Under the pieces are notes generated by a model, which did no database searches, had not been told where the DNA came from, and was given only the letters and a program-made list of their open reading frames with translations. Position numbers and translations under genes: made by a program. From Spirosoma pollinicola (lineage in GTDB: Bacteria; Bacteroidota; Bacteroidia; Cytophagales; Spirosomataceae), in contig NZ_CP025096.1 of assembly GCF_002831565.1 (NCBI RefSeq), positions 4,388,501 through 4,452,500 on the forward strand: a DNA stretch of 64,000 bases, given 5' to 3'. This document shows positions 33,788-43,573 of this stretch, one piece after another (positions within the stretch are counted from its first letter, which is position 1; every line of letters begins with the position of its first letter).

Positions 33788-34849
33788 ATGCATAAACTTC
33801 CCGCATACGCCCTGATTGTTCTGACAGTCGCTTTTGTGGCACCCGAAAAAGGGCTGAAAGACTATTACAAAAACTACTTTCCCATTGGCGTGGCCGTCAA
33901 TCCGCGCATGGTGCAGCCCGGTCCGGATGCTGAACTGATCAAAGCCCAGTTCAACAGTATGACGCCCGAAAATGCCATGAAAATGGGGCCAATTCACCCC
34001 GAGGAGAACCGTTACAACTGGAAAGATGCCGACGCCATCGCTGCGTTCGCCCAGCAAAATAATATTAAACTTCGGGGTCATACGCTCTGCTGGCATAATC
34101 AAACACCCACGTGGTTCTTCACCGACTCAACGGGTAAAAACGTGAGTCGGGAGGTGCTGCTGGCCCGCCTGAAACGTCACATCACCGATGTAATGGATCG
34201 GTATCAAGGGAAAGTTTACGCCTGGGATGTCGTAAATGAAGCGGTTCCCGATACCGGTAACGGTATCTACCGGAAATCGAAATTTTACGAGATCATTGGC
34301 GAAGATTATATCGAGAAGGCGTTTCAATATGCCCACGAAGCCGACCCCTCCGTGCAGTTGTTCTACAATGATTACAATACCGAAAATCCATCGAAGCGGG
34401 AACGGATTTATCAGCTGGTGAAGAAACTGATCTATAAGGGAGTACCCATTGATGGTGTGGGTTTACAGGCGCACTGGTCAATCTACGAACCGACCGCGCA
34501 GGAGCTTGAAGAATCCATCAACAAATTTGCCAGCCTGGGCCTTAAGATCCAGTTTACGGAAGTAGATGTTTCGGTATACCCCAAAGAACACGAGCGCCGG
34601 GCTCATCGGGATACCGATAAAAGCGAGTTCACACCAGAAATGAATGATAAGCAGGCCGCCCATTACAAAATGCTGTTCGAGGTGTTTCGGAAGCACCGCG
34701 ACAAGATCACCGGCGTTACATTCTGGAACCTCAGCGACAAATATTCCTGGCTCGATAACTTTCCCGTTCCCGGTCGGAAAGACTACCCCTTACTATTCGA
34801 TCAGAACGGCAAGCCAAAGAAAGCGTACGAAAACGTCGTGAATTTCTGA
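33788..34849 (+). CDS. GH10 endo-1,4-beta-xylanase, second copy
   Basis: A 353-residue GH10 enzyme with acid/base E151 (WDVVNEAVPD) and nucleophile E258 (FTEVDVSVYP), plus LRGHTLCWHNQTPTWFF and WNLSDKYSWLD. The N-terminal hydrophobic stretch (MHKLPAYALIVLTVAFVA) is short and ends without a clear Q-type cleavage site, so export is likely but less certain than for its neighbours. It differs enough from the 31558 product (which has GVNDANSW instead of NLSDKYSW) to be an old duplication or separate acquisition, and may favour other substitution patterns on the backbone. Confidence 0.94.
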   Translation: MHKLPAYALIVLTVAFVAPEKGLKDYYKNYFPIGVAVNPRMVQPGPDAELIKAQFNSMTPENAMKMGPIHPEENRYNWKDADAIAAFAQQNNIKLRGHTLCWHNQTPTWFFTDSTGKNVSREVLLARLKRHITDVMDRYQGKVYAWDVVNEAVPDTGNGIYRKSKFYEIIGEDYIEKAFQYAHEADPSVQLFYNDYNTENPSKRERIYQLVKKLIYKGVPIDGVGLQAHWSIYEPTAQELEESINKFASLGLKIQFTEVDVSVYPKEHERRAHRDTDKSEFTPEMNDKQAAHYKMLFEVFRKHRDKITGVTFWNLSDKYSWLDNFPVPGRKDYPLLFDQNGKPKKAYENVVNF

Positions 34850-34979
34850 AGAATTACGAAGGCGCTATCATTACATACTTATGCGTTGATCCTGTGTAGA
34901 AACCGGCGAAAGTGAACGCGTAAAAACCGCGTCAGTGCTTCTACCGCAGGCCATCGAACGGGTAATCGGAAAAAGATAA

Positions 34980-36959
34980 ATGAAACTCAATATGATATCC
35001 GCAGGCAGGCTGTGCCTCATTAGTTTACTTCTGATAAGAACGGTAGCAGCACAGGCGCAGCTTCGTTTGCCCAGATTAATCAGTGATGGCATGGTACTGC
35101 AGCGGGATAAACCCCTGAAGGTATGGGGATGGGCAACACCCGGTGAGCGAATTACTGTACGTTTCAAAAATAAGACCGTCAAAACGGTAACCGGGGCAGC
35201 CGGGCAATGGCAGCTTACGTTACCGTCCATGCCGCCGGGAGGCCCGTTTACGATGGAAATCGCCGGAAACTCAAAACTCGAACTGACCAATATCCTGATT
35301 GGCGATGTCTGGTTTTGTAGTGGGCAAAGTAACATGGTCCACCAGTTGAACATCCATGACGTAACCTATGCCCGGGAAATTAAGGAGGCCAATTACCCAC
35401 AAATACGACAGTTCTGGATTCCAACCCTGACGAATCTGCAGGCACCCCAAAGTGACCTTCCGGCTGGTCAGTGGAAAGCCGCCGTCGGGGAGGACGTCAG
35501 ACCGTTTTCGGCAGTGGGGTATTTCTTCGCTAAAAAACTGTATGAAAAGTACCATGTACCAATCGGTATTATCAACGCGAGTGTAGGGGGTACACCCATC
35601 GAAGCCTGGACGAGCGAAGAAGGGTTAAAGGATTTTTCGGACCTGAAAGCAACCATTGACAAGAACAAAGACACGACCTACATCAACAGCATTAGCCGAA
35701 GACAACCTGCAACGGTCAACAGACCAGCGCCACCCGTCGATTTAGGGGTGACCGGTTCGACAAAATGGTATGATTTATCGTATGCACCGAAAGGCTGGCG
35801 GCCAATTAACGTTCCGGGCTATTGGGAGGATCAGGGTATTAAAGAGCTGAATGGCGTGGTGTGGTACCGACGGGAAATCGACATACCGGCTTCGATGACA
35901 GGTAAACCCGCCAGAGTCTTTCTGGGTCGAATCGTTGACGCCGATGAACTTTACATCAACGGCAAGTCGGTTGGCAAAACCACGTACATGTATCCCCAGC
36001 GTCGGTATCCGGTTCCGGCCGATGTTCTGAAAGCGGGCAAAAACATACTTGTGGTGCGGGTAACCAACAACGCTGGTAAAGGCGGCTTTGTACCCGGCAA
36101 ACCGTACTGTATTTTCGCTGGTGCCGACACGGTTGATCTAAAGGGAACCTGGCAGTATAAGGTGGGTACGGCTTACCGGCCAATCGCCGGGGGCAATCCA
36201 GCCGGGGGCAATCCAGCCGGGGGCAGTCCAGCCGGGGGATTCAATGCCCAGAATCAGCCAGCAGCCTTATACAATGCGATGGTAGCCCCGGAAATAAATT
36301 ACGCCATCACCGGTTTTTGCTGGTATCAGGGTGAGAGCAATGCGGGTAAGCCGCAGGAATATACAACCCTGCTGCCCGCCTTGATTCGTGATTGGCGACG
36401 TCTCTGGAAGCAGGGTGAACTCCCATTTCTGTATGTGCAGCTTCCCGGCTTTATGGAGTATAACTATCAACCAGCCGAGAGTAGCTGGGCCATTTTGAGG
36501 GAAGCACAGCTTAAGGCTCTATCGGTACCCAACACGGCAATGGCGGTGGCCATTGACCTGGGTGAATGGAATGATATTCATCCCTACAATAAGAAAGACG
36601 TGGGCGAACGACTGGCTCTGGCTGCGCTGAAAACAGCCTATCACGAAAACCTGGTTTATTCTGGCCCCACCTATCAGTCAGCCAGAATTGACGGTAACAA
36701 AATAGTGGTCAGTTTCACCAATGTCGGCAGTGGGTTGATTGCCAGCGACGGTGACGACCTCGGTGAATTTGCCATTGCAGGCCCTGACAAGAAATTCGTT
36801 TGGGCGAAAGCGAAAATTGATGGTAACCGCCTGATTGTGTGGAGTGACGAGGTCGCCAATCCCCACTATGTGCGTTATGCCTGGGCTGATAATCCCGTCA
36901 ACCCCAATCTATCTAACAAAGAGGGGCTACCCGCATCTCCTTTCCGAACGGATCAATAA
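34980..36959 (+). CDS. Sialate-O-acetylesterase-type SGNH esterase, exported
   Basis: A 659-residue SASA-family protein with a signal peptide ending near AQA-Q. An N-terminal beta-sandwich (LRLPRLISDGMVLQRDKPLKVWGWA) precedes the split SGNH domain: nucleophile in CSGQSNMVHQ (about residue 118), NASVGGTPIEAW, an inserted galactose-binding-like beta domain (about 265-400, YRREIDIPASM), FCWYQGESN, and the catalytic pair in EWNDIHPYNKKDVG. In xylan-type clusters such proteins remove acetyl groups from xylan or pectin; true sialate as substrate is unlikely here. A glycine-rich tandem repeat sits at about residues 403-420. A 130-base gap separates it from the GH10 gene. Confidence 0.9.
   Translation: MKLNMISAGRLCLISLLLIRTVAAQAQLRLPRLISDGMVLQRDKPLKVWGWATPGERITVRFKNKTVKTVTGAAGQWQLTLPSMPPGGPFTMEIAGNSKLELTNILIGDVWFCSGQSNMVHQLNIHDVTYAREIKEANYPQIRQFWIPTLTNLQAPQSDLPAGQWKAAVGEDVRPFSAVGYFFAKKLYEKYHVPIGIINASVGGTPIEAWTSEEGLKDFSDLKATIDKNKDTTYINSISRRQPATVNRPAPPVDLGVTGSTKWYDLSYAPKGWRPINVPGYWEDQGIKELNGVVWYRREIDIPASMTGKPARVFLGRIVDADELYINGKSVGKTTYMYPQRRYPVPADVLKAGKNILVVRVTNNAGKGGFVPGKPYCIFAGADTVDLKGTWQYKVGTAYRPIAGGNPAGGNPAGGSPAGGFNAQNQPAALYNAMVAPEINYAITGFCWYQGESNAGKPQEYTTLLPALIRDWRRLWKQGELPFLYVQLPGFMEYNYQPAESSWAILREAQLKALSVPNTAMAVAIDLGEWNDIHPYNKKDVGERLALAALKTAYHENLVYSGPTYQSARIDGNKIVVSFTNVGSGLIASDGDDLGEFAIAGPDKKFVWAKAKIDGNRLIVWSDEVANPHYVRYAWADNPVNPNLSNKEGLPASPFRTDQ
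36186..36239 (+). repeat. In-frame 15-bp tandem repeat inside the SASA esterase gene
   Basis: The unit GCCGGGGGCAATCCA occurs at 36186 and 36201, with one change at 36216, then a partial unit to 36239. It encodes AGGNP, AGGNP, AGGSP, AGG. The unit is a multiple of three, so copy-number change alters linker length without breaking the frame. Confidence 0.93.
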
Positions 36960-37001
36960 GCATTACCTGAATTGCCGCTTGTTTGCCGAATATTGTCAAC
37001 G

Positions 37002-38498
37002 CTACTCCCAGCCGCCACCCAACGCCCGGTACAGATCCGTCAGGGCCAGAAATTGAGACTGCTTGGTTGTAATAAGGGCTAGTTCCGCTTCCAGCACGCT
37101 CCGTTGGGCGGTAATTACTTCCAGATACGACGCGTACCCACTCCGAAACAAGTCGTTTGATGTCGAGACGGCCTGCTCCAGAACGGCTACTTCCTGTGCC
37201 TGGAGTTCGGCTACTGTCCGGTAATTCTCAACGCCCTTCAGTTGGGTCGAAACCTCGCTGAAACCCGTTAGAATGGTTTGTTGATAGCGAAACAGCGATT
37301 CCCGACTCTGCGCCACCGATTGCTGGTAGTTGGCTTTGACAAAGCGTCGGTTCAGGATTGGTGCCGATAAACTGCCCAGCAAACCCGCAGCAATGGACAT
37401 CGGATTGAAGAGTACCGCCGTTCGGAACGCGTTCAAGCCTACGTAAGCCGTCAGGTTCAGGCTGGGCAGAAATTCCGCACGGGCCACGTCGATGTCAATA
37501 TTGGCGGCCTGAAGATCGAGTTCCGCTTGTCTAATGTCGGGTCGGCGAATCAGCATCTGTGCCGGGATACCCGTTAACGCCTGACCGGGAAGTTCACGAG
37601 CCTGAAGGGAATTGCCACGGGCAATGGGTTGCGGATAGCGTCCCAGTAATCGGTTCAACTGATTCTCGTTCTCGACAATCTGCTGCTGAACCTGTCCCTG
37701 CCGACTTCGGGTATTGAGAAGCTGGGCAGAGAATTGCTGAACGGCCAGTTCCGTTACCCGGCCCGCTTCTTTTTGTATGCGGACCAGAGTCAGCGCGTTC
37801 TGTTGATAGTCAATATTTTTTTGGAGAATTTCCAGCTCGCCATCCAACGCCAGCAGGGCGTAATAATGCCGCGCAATTTCAGCCACCAGGCCCGTTATGA
37901 CCGCGTGACGCCCTTTTTCGGAAGCCAGAAGCCGTATATAAGCTGCTTTTTTTCGGTTGCGGAGCTTCCCCCAAATATCGACTTCCCATGTGCTGCGGGC
38001 ACCCAGAAAATAGTCGGGGGTGGGGGTGGGGGTAAGCTGATTTCCCTGAACATTGTCGGATAAGTTCGTGTCGTAATTTCCAACACCTGTCATCGTGTAA
38101 CGTCCGTACCGATCGACTCCCGCCGATGCCACCGCGTTAACCTGGGGAGCCAGAAATCCCTGGCTGTAATTGAAGGAAGCCCGCGCCATTTCGATCCGTT
38201 GTGTCGCAACCCGTAAATCCAGATTACCCGCCAGAGCGGTGTCGATGAGTTGCGTCAGTTGAGGATCGGCAAAGAACGTCCGCCAGTTCTGACCGGCAAT
38301 ACCCGCCGAATCCGATTGACCCCTGAAGGTAACAGGTACGGGCCGGGTTGACGATTTTATTACCGTATTGGGTAATTGACAACTGCTCAGAAACAGCAGA
38401 CAGGCAATACTGCCCTGGGCTAGTATCTGGTGTAAGGGCTTGATTATAATTGTATTGCTCCGGTTGCGCGGTGAATTAATTCGGGATGGCCGTTCCAT
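37002..38498 (-). CDS. RND efflux outer-membrane lipoprotein (TolC/NodT family)
   Basis: A 498-residue outer membrane factor with a lipobox at LLFLSSC (about residue 40), after a rather long positively charged leader. The two OEP repeats hold long helices (DLRVATQRIEMARASFNYSQGF; TNDLFRSGYASYLEVITAQRSV) and RRPDIRQAELDLQAANIDI, the signature of NodT-type factors. It forms the exit duct of the tripartite pump encoded just upstream. Its start overlaps the 3' end of the inner-membrane pump gene by 23 bases, so translation is probably coupled. It is the last gene of the minus-strand efflux operon and is convergent with the SASA esterase gene. Confidence 0.93.
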   Translation of the reverse strand: MERPSRINSPRNRSNTIIIKPLHQILAQGSIACLLFLSSCQLPNTVIKSSTRPVPVTFRGQSDSAGIAGQNWRTFFADPQLTQLIDTALAGNLDLRVATQRIEMARASFNYSQGFLAPQVNAVASAGVDRYGRYTMTGVGNYDTNLSDNVQGNQLTPTPTPDYFLGARSTWEVDIWGKLRNRKKAAYIRLLASEKGRHAVITGLVAEIARHYYALLALDGELEILQKNIDYQQNALTLVRIQKEAGRVTELAVQQFSAQLLNTRSRQGQVQQQIVENENQLNRLLGRYPQPIARGNSLQARELPGQALTGIPAQMLIRRPDIRQAELDLQAANIDIDVARAEFLPSLNLTAYVGLNAFRTAVLFNPMSIAAGLLGSLSAPILNRRFVKANYQQSVAQSRESLFRYQQTILTGFSEVSTQLKGVENYRTVAELQAQEVAVLEQAVSTSNDLFRSGYASYLEVITAQRSVLEAELALITTKQSQFLALTDLYRALGGGWE

Positions 38499-41400
38499 TT
38501 ATATGTGTTTTGGTGGATATACTATTGAGCTCGGGCGTCTGCGCAGGATGGCCCTGCGGTTCGTCGTCGGTTGGGTGTTTGGGTTGAAAGCGTTCGGCGA
38601 GTTTGGCGAAGAAGACGTACAGGCCGGGTACGATTATCAGCCCGAACAGCGTACCCGTCAGCATACCGCCAGCCGCTGCCGTTCCAATGGATCGGTTGCC
38701 CAATGCACCGGCACCCGTGGCCATACAAAGGGGAACCAGACCCGCGATGAAGGCGAAGGAGGTCATCAAAATCGGGCGTAGCCGGGAAACAGCCCCTTCT
38801 ACCGCTGCCTGCAAAATCGGTAACCCTTCCTTTTGGCGCTGGTTGGCAAACTCGACAATCAGAATGGCATTTTTGCCCAGTAGTCCGATGAGCATAACGA
38901 GGGCTACCTGCGCATAGATGTTGTTTTGCAGGCCCATCAGTTGCAGAAAGAAAAATGAGCCGAATATGCCCGTTGGCAGCGATAGTAGTACAGAGAGTGG
39001 CAAAAACACACTCTCATATTGGGCCATGAGGAGTATATAAACGAACACCAGACAGATCGCGAAAATGTAAATCGCCTGATTACCGGACTCAACCTCCTCC
39101 CGCGACATCCCCGACCATTCGTAAGCGAATCCTTTGGGCAGTTCCTGAGCCGCTACTTCCTGAACGGCCCGGATTGCATCACCGCTACTGTAGCCCGGTG
39201 CGGCATCGCCATTGATCATCGCCGAGGTGTACATGTTGTAGCGGGTAAGCTGTTCGGGACCATAGACGCGCTCCAGTCTGACAAAGTTGGCGTAGGGGAC
39301 CATTTCGCCCTGGTCGTTTTTTACGCGCATGTTCAGCACATCTTCGGGCTTGGTTCGGTAACTCGGGGCGGCCTGTACCATCACCTTGTACATTTGGCCA
39401 AACCGGATAAAGTTAGAGGCATAGAAACTGCCCATCATCGTTTGGAGTGTACTCATGGCATTGTCGATTGACACGCCTTTCTGGGAGGCTTTTTCCTGAT
39501 CGACATGCAGCAGATACTGGGGAAAATTAGGGTCGAAGCTGGTAAACGCATCACTGATTTCGGGCCGTTTTTTCAGTGCCTCGATAAAACCCTGCGCTGC
39601 TTTGGCCGTTTGGGTCAGGTCTCCACTGCGACCCCTGTCCAGCATTCGCAATTCAAAACCACTCGAATTACCGAAGCCCGGAACGGTGGGTGGCGGGAAA
39701 AACTGAATAGTCGCGTCGGTGATGCCTTTCGTTTTTTCTTCGAGGGTCGCAATCAGCTCCTGCATCGACAGGTTACGTTCGTCCCAGTGCTTCAGGTTAA
39801 TCATCCCCATGCCATAGGATGCCCCCGCGCCGTCGGTCAGCAGGCTATAGCCCGCCAGCGTCGATACGTTTTCGACCGATTCCTGTTGGGACGCTATCGC
39901 TTCGATGGCATCCATCACCTTCTCGGTCCTGTCGACGGTAGCCCCCGGCGGGGTGGTCACATTGACGTAAATCATGCCCTGATCTTCGGTAGGGATGAAA
40001 CCGCCCGGCAGAATGGTGCTGATGCCCCAGGTAGCCACAATGAACAACAAGAGCAGCCCCCACGTAATAACGCCACGGTTTGCTATCCGACTGATCAGGC
40101 CCTGATACTTGCCCGCCAGCGACTCATAACCCCGGTTGAATTTGGTAAAGAAGCGACCCAGCACTCCCGTCTTTTCACCGTGTACGGGCCGAAGCAGAAT
40201 GGCACAGAGAGCCGGGGTAAGCGTGAGGGCATTGACACCGGAAATAACAATGGCAATGGCCAGCGTGAGCGAGAATTGCCGATAGAAAATGCCCACCGGC
40301 CCCGACATAAAGGCCACCGGAATGAACACTGCCGACATCACCAGCGTGATGGCTACGATAGCCCCGGCAATATCACTCATCGCCGAAAACGTGGCGGCTC
40401 GGGGTGTCAAATGGAGTTCCTCCATTTTGGCGTGAACAGCCTCAACCACCACAATGGCGTTATCGACCACAATCCCGATAGCCAGTACCAGCGCGAAGAG
40501 GGTAAGCAAATTGATGGAGAAACCAATCAGGCTCATGAAGGCAAACGTGCCTATCAACGCCACCGGCACGGCCAGAGCGCAAATCAGCGTGGAACGCCAG
40601 TCCTGCAAAAACAGGAACACGATAATGAACACCAGCACAAAGGCTTCGATGAGTGTGCGAATCACTTCATGAATGGATGCGTCCAGAAAACGCGATACAT
40701 CGTAGGCATAATTGTAGGTCATACCCGATGGAAACGAGCTTTCTTTCAACTCCGCCATTCGTGTTTTTACGTTCGCGATAACGTCGCTGGCGTTGGAGCC
40801 GGGCCGCTGTTTAAGCATGATGGCCGCCGAGGGCCGTCCGTCGTTTTTGGAGAGTACGCCGTAATCCTGCGAGCCAAATTCAACATCGGCAATATCTTTC
40901 AGGCGCAGGGGTGAGCCGTCGGCGTTGGTGCGCAGGATGAGGTTTTCGTACTGGGCCGGTTCGAAAAACTTACCGGTATACCGGAGTACGTATTGGAGCG
41001 TTTGCGGGTCCTGGTCGGCACTTTCGCCCGCTTTGCCGGGAGCCGCTTCTACATTCTGCTTACGAATACCGGCAATCACTTCGTCGGGCGATATGTCGTA
41101 GGCCGTCATGCGGTCGGGCTTGAGCCATACCCGCATGGAGTAGTCGCGACTGCCCATGATGGCCGCAAAACCGACTCCGTCGATCCGCTTAAGTTCGGCC
41201 AGCACGTTGATATCGGCGAAATTGTAGATGAATTTTTCATCCACTTTCGGATCGTCACTAACAATGTTGAGGTACAGCAACATACTGTTCACCTCTTTTT
41301 CGGTCACGACCCCGGCCTTGATCACTTCTTCGGGCAGTTCGTCCATAACGGTCGTCACGCGGTTTTGCACGTTAACAGCTGCCAGATCGGGGTCCGTACC

Positions 41401-41688
41401 GACTTTGAAGAAAATGGTAATGAGCGAGGTGCCGTCATTCCCCGACATCGACGTCATGTACGACATATTCGGCACCCCGTTAATAGCGCGTTCAAGGGGA
41501 GTTACCACGGCTTTGACGCACACATCGGCACTGGCGCCGGTGTATCGGGTGGTTACCGTGACGGATGGGGGCACGATGTCAGGAAATTGCGTAACGGGCA
41601 GACCTGTCAAGGCCAACACACCCATCAGCACAATGAGCACCGAGATGGCGGTTGAGAGCAAAGGCCTTTTAACGAATATAGAAAACAT
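38476..41688 (-). CDS. RND multidrug efflux pump, HAE1 (AcrB) family
   Basis: A 1070-residue inner-membrane proton-driven exporter. It begins with the classical MFSIFVKRPLLSTAISVLIVLMG, has PLERAINGV and the GFSINLLTLFALVLAIGIVVDNA segment in TM4, a large second periplasmic loop, and twelve expected membrane helices. In TM4 the motif reads VDNAIVVVEA where E. coli AcrB has two adjacent aspartates (VDDAIVVVEN), so the second proton-relay aspartate is asparagine. It works with the adaptor (41724-42860) and the outer-membrane factor (37002-38498). Substrates are unknown. Confidence 0.95.
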   Translation of the reverse strand: MFSIFVKRPLLSTAISVLIVLMGVLALTGLPVTQFPDIVPPSVTVTTRYTGASADVCVKAVVTPLERAINGVPNMSYMTSMSGNDGTSLITIFFKVGTDPDLAAVNVQNRVTTVMDELPEEVIKAGVVTEKEVNSMLLYLNIVSDDPKVDEKFIYNFADINVLAELKRIDGVGFAAIMGSRDYSMRVWLKPDRMTAYDISPDEVIAGIRKQNVEAAPGKAGESADQDPQTLQYVLRYTGKFFEPAQYENLILRTNADGSPLRLKDIADVEFGSQDYGVLSKNDGRPSAAIMLKQRPGSNASDVIANVKTRMAELKESSFPSGMTYNYAYDVSRFLDASIHEVIRTLIEAFVLVFIIVFLFLQDWRSTLICALAVPVALIGTFAFMSLIGFSINLLTLFALVLAIGIVVDNAIVVVEAVHAKMEELHLTPRAATFSAMSDIAGAIVAITLVMSAVFIPVAFMSGPVGIFYRQFSLTLAIAIVISGVNALTLTPALCAILLRPVHGEKTGVLGRFFTKFNRGYESLAGKYQGLISRIANRGVITWGLLLLFIVATWGISTILPGGFIPTEDQGMIYVNVTTPPGATVDRTEKVMDAIEAIASQQESVENVSTLAGYSLLTDGAGASYGMGMINLKHWDERNLSMQELIATLEEKTKGITDATIQFFPPPTVPGFGNSSGFELRMLDRGRSGDLTQTAKAAQGFIEALKKRPEISDAFTSFDPNFPQYLLHVDQEKASQKGVSIDNAMSTLQTMMGSFYASNFIRFGQMYKVMVQAAPSYRTKPEDVLNMRVKNDQGEMVPYANFVRLERVYGPEQLTRYNMYTSAMINGDAAPGYSSGDAIRAVQEVAAQELPKGFAYEWSGMSREEVESGNQAIYIFAICLVFVYILLMAQYESVFLPLSVLLSLPTGIFGSFFFLQLMGLQNNIYAQVALVMLIGLLGKNAILIVEFANQRQKEGLPILQAAVEGAVSRLRPILMTSFAFIAGLVPLCMATGAGALGNRSIGTAAAGGMLTGTLFGLIIVPGLYVFFAKLAERFQPKHPTDDEPQGHPAQTPELNSISTKTHINGTAIPN

Positions 41689-41723
41689 AGGTATGACGGA
41701 TTAGTGGGTATTCAGTCGGCTGT

Positions 41724-42860
41724 CTAGTCGCGGGCCGAGGCATATAACGCCTGTAAACTTTTGGCAGGAAGTGGTTTAGGGACAATGCTCATGCCCTCTT
41801 TCAAGCCCTGAATACCCTCATACACGATGCGGTCGCCGGGCTTGAGGCCCGATTGAACGATGTAGAACTGGTCGACCCGGCTGCTGGGGATAAAACTTCG
41901 GGTTCTGACTTTATTGGTGCCATCAACGACATACACGAAGTTTTTGTCCTGCACCTCGAAGACGGCTCGCTGAGGCACCAAAACGGCATCGTCCACGTCG
42001 GTTGTCAGGCGGACTTTGCCTGTAGCTCCGTGCCGGAGCAGGCGCTTGGGGTTGGGGAAGGTAGCCCGAAAGGCAATGGTACCTGAATTGTCCTCAAACT
42101 CGGTTTCGGCCGTTTCGATTTTCCCCTTGTAGGGGTATGGTGAATCATCGGCCAGAAGCAGATCGACTTCACGAACGGTCGTTTTTTCGGGGTCGAGCCG
42201 TTTTTTGATGAATGACAGATACTCTTTCTCCGATACGTTAAAGTACGCATACATCTCCCGAAGGTCGGAGATGGACGTGAGCAGCGCACCTTCTTCAATC
42301 AGGCTGCCCCGTTTGAAGGGAATCCGGTTAATTACCCCATCGAAGGGTGCGCGGATGCTGGTTAGCGAGACATGAAATCGGGCTTTACTTAAGGCCGCCC
42401 GGGCACCGTTGACAGCCGCCCTGGCCGTTTCCTTTTTTGCTTTGGCGAGCTTCAGTTCAGAGGGTGAAATGACATTTTTATCGACTAACAGTTTCACCCG
42501 ACCCATTTCTACCTCGGCCGATTGTTCATCGGCCAGTGAGCTTTCCAGACTAGACTGTGCCCTGTCTACTTCAACCTGATATTCTGTTGGGTTGAGTTGA
42601 AAAAGAAGCTGGCCCTGCTTGACGGACTTGCCTTCATCGACCAGGATTTTATCCAGATAGCCCGCTACTCTGGCCCGGACTTCCACATTCTGCACGGCTT
42701 CCAGATTACTGGCGTAATCGTGGTCGAGTGTTGCGTCCTGGTTAGTCAATTGAATTACCGGAAGCGTTGGGGCCGATTCCTGTTTTTTCTCGCTTCGGAC
42801 TGAGCAGGATGCTAATATAAGTGTACAGAGTAGGGCAGGTATACCTGAGTAAGCGCGCAT
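41724..42860 (-). CDS. RND efflux periplasmic adaptor lipoprotein (MFP)
   Basis: A 378-residue membrane fusion protein with a lipobox (LILASC, about residue 19). The order is lipoyl half, alpha-hairpin (YQVEVDRAQSSLESSLADEQ to AVNGARAALSKARF), lipoyl half with IRAPFDGVINRIPFKRGSLI, then beta-barrel and membrane-proximal domains. It bridges the inner pump and the outer factor. First gene of the efflux operon; a four-unit TTAGA-type array lies 112-148 bases upstream of its start. The 35-base gap to the pump gene supports one transcript. Confidence 0.94.
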   Translation of the reverse strand: MRAYSGIPALLCTLILASCSVRSEKKQESAPTLPVIQLTNQDATLDHDYASNLEAVQNVEVRARVAGYLDKILVDEGKSVKQGQLLFQLNPTEYQVEVDRAQSSLESSLADEQSAEVEMGRVKLLVDKNVISPSELKLAKAKKETARAAVNGARAALSKARFHVSLTSIRAPFDGVINRIPFKRGSLIEEGALLTSISDLREMYAYFNVSEKEYLSFIKKRLDPEKTTVREVDLLLADDSPYPYKGKIETAETEFEDNSGTIAFRATFPNPKRLLRHGATGKVRLTTDVDDAVLVPQRAVFEVQDKNFVYVVDGTNKVRTRSFIPSSRVDQFYIVQSGLKPGDRIVYEGIQGLKEGMSIVPKPLPAKSLQALYASARD

Positions 42861-42971
42861 AGATAAACTTGGGTCTGGTAGCGGGATGATTTTTTAGTCA
42901 GGCTTCTATCCGAATAGGAGATAGTTGCCTTTATCACACTGGCAAATACGATTGACCAAGTAAAGAGCAGC

Positions 42972-43008
42972 TTAAAAAATTATTAGAATTTCATTAGAGA
43001 AACTTAAT
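42972..43008. promoter_or_regulatory. Phased TTAGA array A, upstream of the RND efflux operon
   Basis: Half-sites TTAAA (42972), TTAGA (42983), TTAGA (42994) and TTAAT (43004) are spaced 11, 11 and 10 bp. This is one helical turn per unit, as in direct-repeat boxes of OmpR/PhoB-family regulators. It lies 112 bases upstream of the adaptor start. Confidence 0.6.
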
Positions 43009-43316
43009 CAGAGGGTATGCAACCCGCAAAAACACAATATTTCGTTTGACATATCCTGTTTCATATAAGTACACGCCACACACGATGTAGCTGAACACAA
43101 AATCGGTACCGGAGATCAACGCTTCAGTACCGATTCGATTGGGCATATTCAACTATGAAAAAAATAATGCAAATCTGGGAGGTTCAGGTGGACATGAAAG
43201 GTGCTTGTGTATTTATCTGTGATTTGTTCTTTATATAGATAATGCCTTGTTGATGTATTATGTAATGTTGAGGCTGTCTATGATTTTATTTCTTTTACAA
43301 TATTCTCGCTTAATAT

Positions 43317-43413
43317 CGAGTTTTTGTCATCCCGACGAAGGAGGGAACTTCGGAGAAGGTAGAGTTTTTCATTTCCCCGAAGATCCCTCCTTCGTCGGGA
43401 TGACAAAAACTCG
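43317..43413. repeat. Palindromic repeat copy P9
   Basis: The only family copy outside the CAZyme cluster. Arms are complementary from CGAGTTTTTGTCATCCCG through GAAGGAGGGA, with one mismatch (GGAACTTCGG against the complement of CCGAAGATCC). The loop is AT-rich with a TTTTT run, as in other copies. Confidence 0.93.
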
Positions 43414-43463
43414 TTTGGAAACAAAACCCTAAACAATCTCGATACAAAGGTTATCACTACCGG

Positions 43464-43501
43464 TTATAACGGAATTAAAGAGTACTTAGAATTTGCTTAG
43501 A
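43464..43501. promoter_or_regulatory. Phased TTAGA array B, upstream of the ClC gene
   Basis: Half-sites TTATA (43464), TTAAA (43475), TTAGA (43486) and TTAGA (43497) are exactly 11 bp apart. It ends 73 bases before the chosen ClC start. Relative to its gene it is inverted compared with the other arrays: here the strong TTAGA pair faces the gene. Confidence 0.62.
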
Positions 43502-43573
43502 CTTTCGGTTGCGCCTAATCATCTGCCTATGGCTGGCGTTATCAATACGCATCCGACTCAAATTTTTTACTGC

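Larger units (their letters stand above)
42861..43573. other. Intergenic region between the efflux operon and the ClC gene
   Basis: About 710 bases without a convincing gene, lying between divergent transcription units. It holds two phased TTAGA arrays (42972-43008 and 43464-43501) and palindrome P9 (43317-43413). The rest, about 43010-43310, is AT-rich and shows no feature I can support. The short open frames that cross P9 are translations of the palindrome. Confidence 0.7.

Noticed and set aside
39505..40914. 469-codon frame antisense to the RND pump
   Set aside because: It lies wholly inside a well-supported pump gene, has low-complexity His/Arg/Gln composition and no recognisable domain.
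43247..43432. 61-codon frame in the gap before ClC
   Set aside because: Its second half is a translation of palindrome P9.
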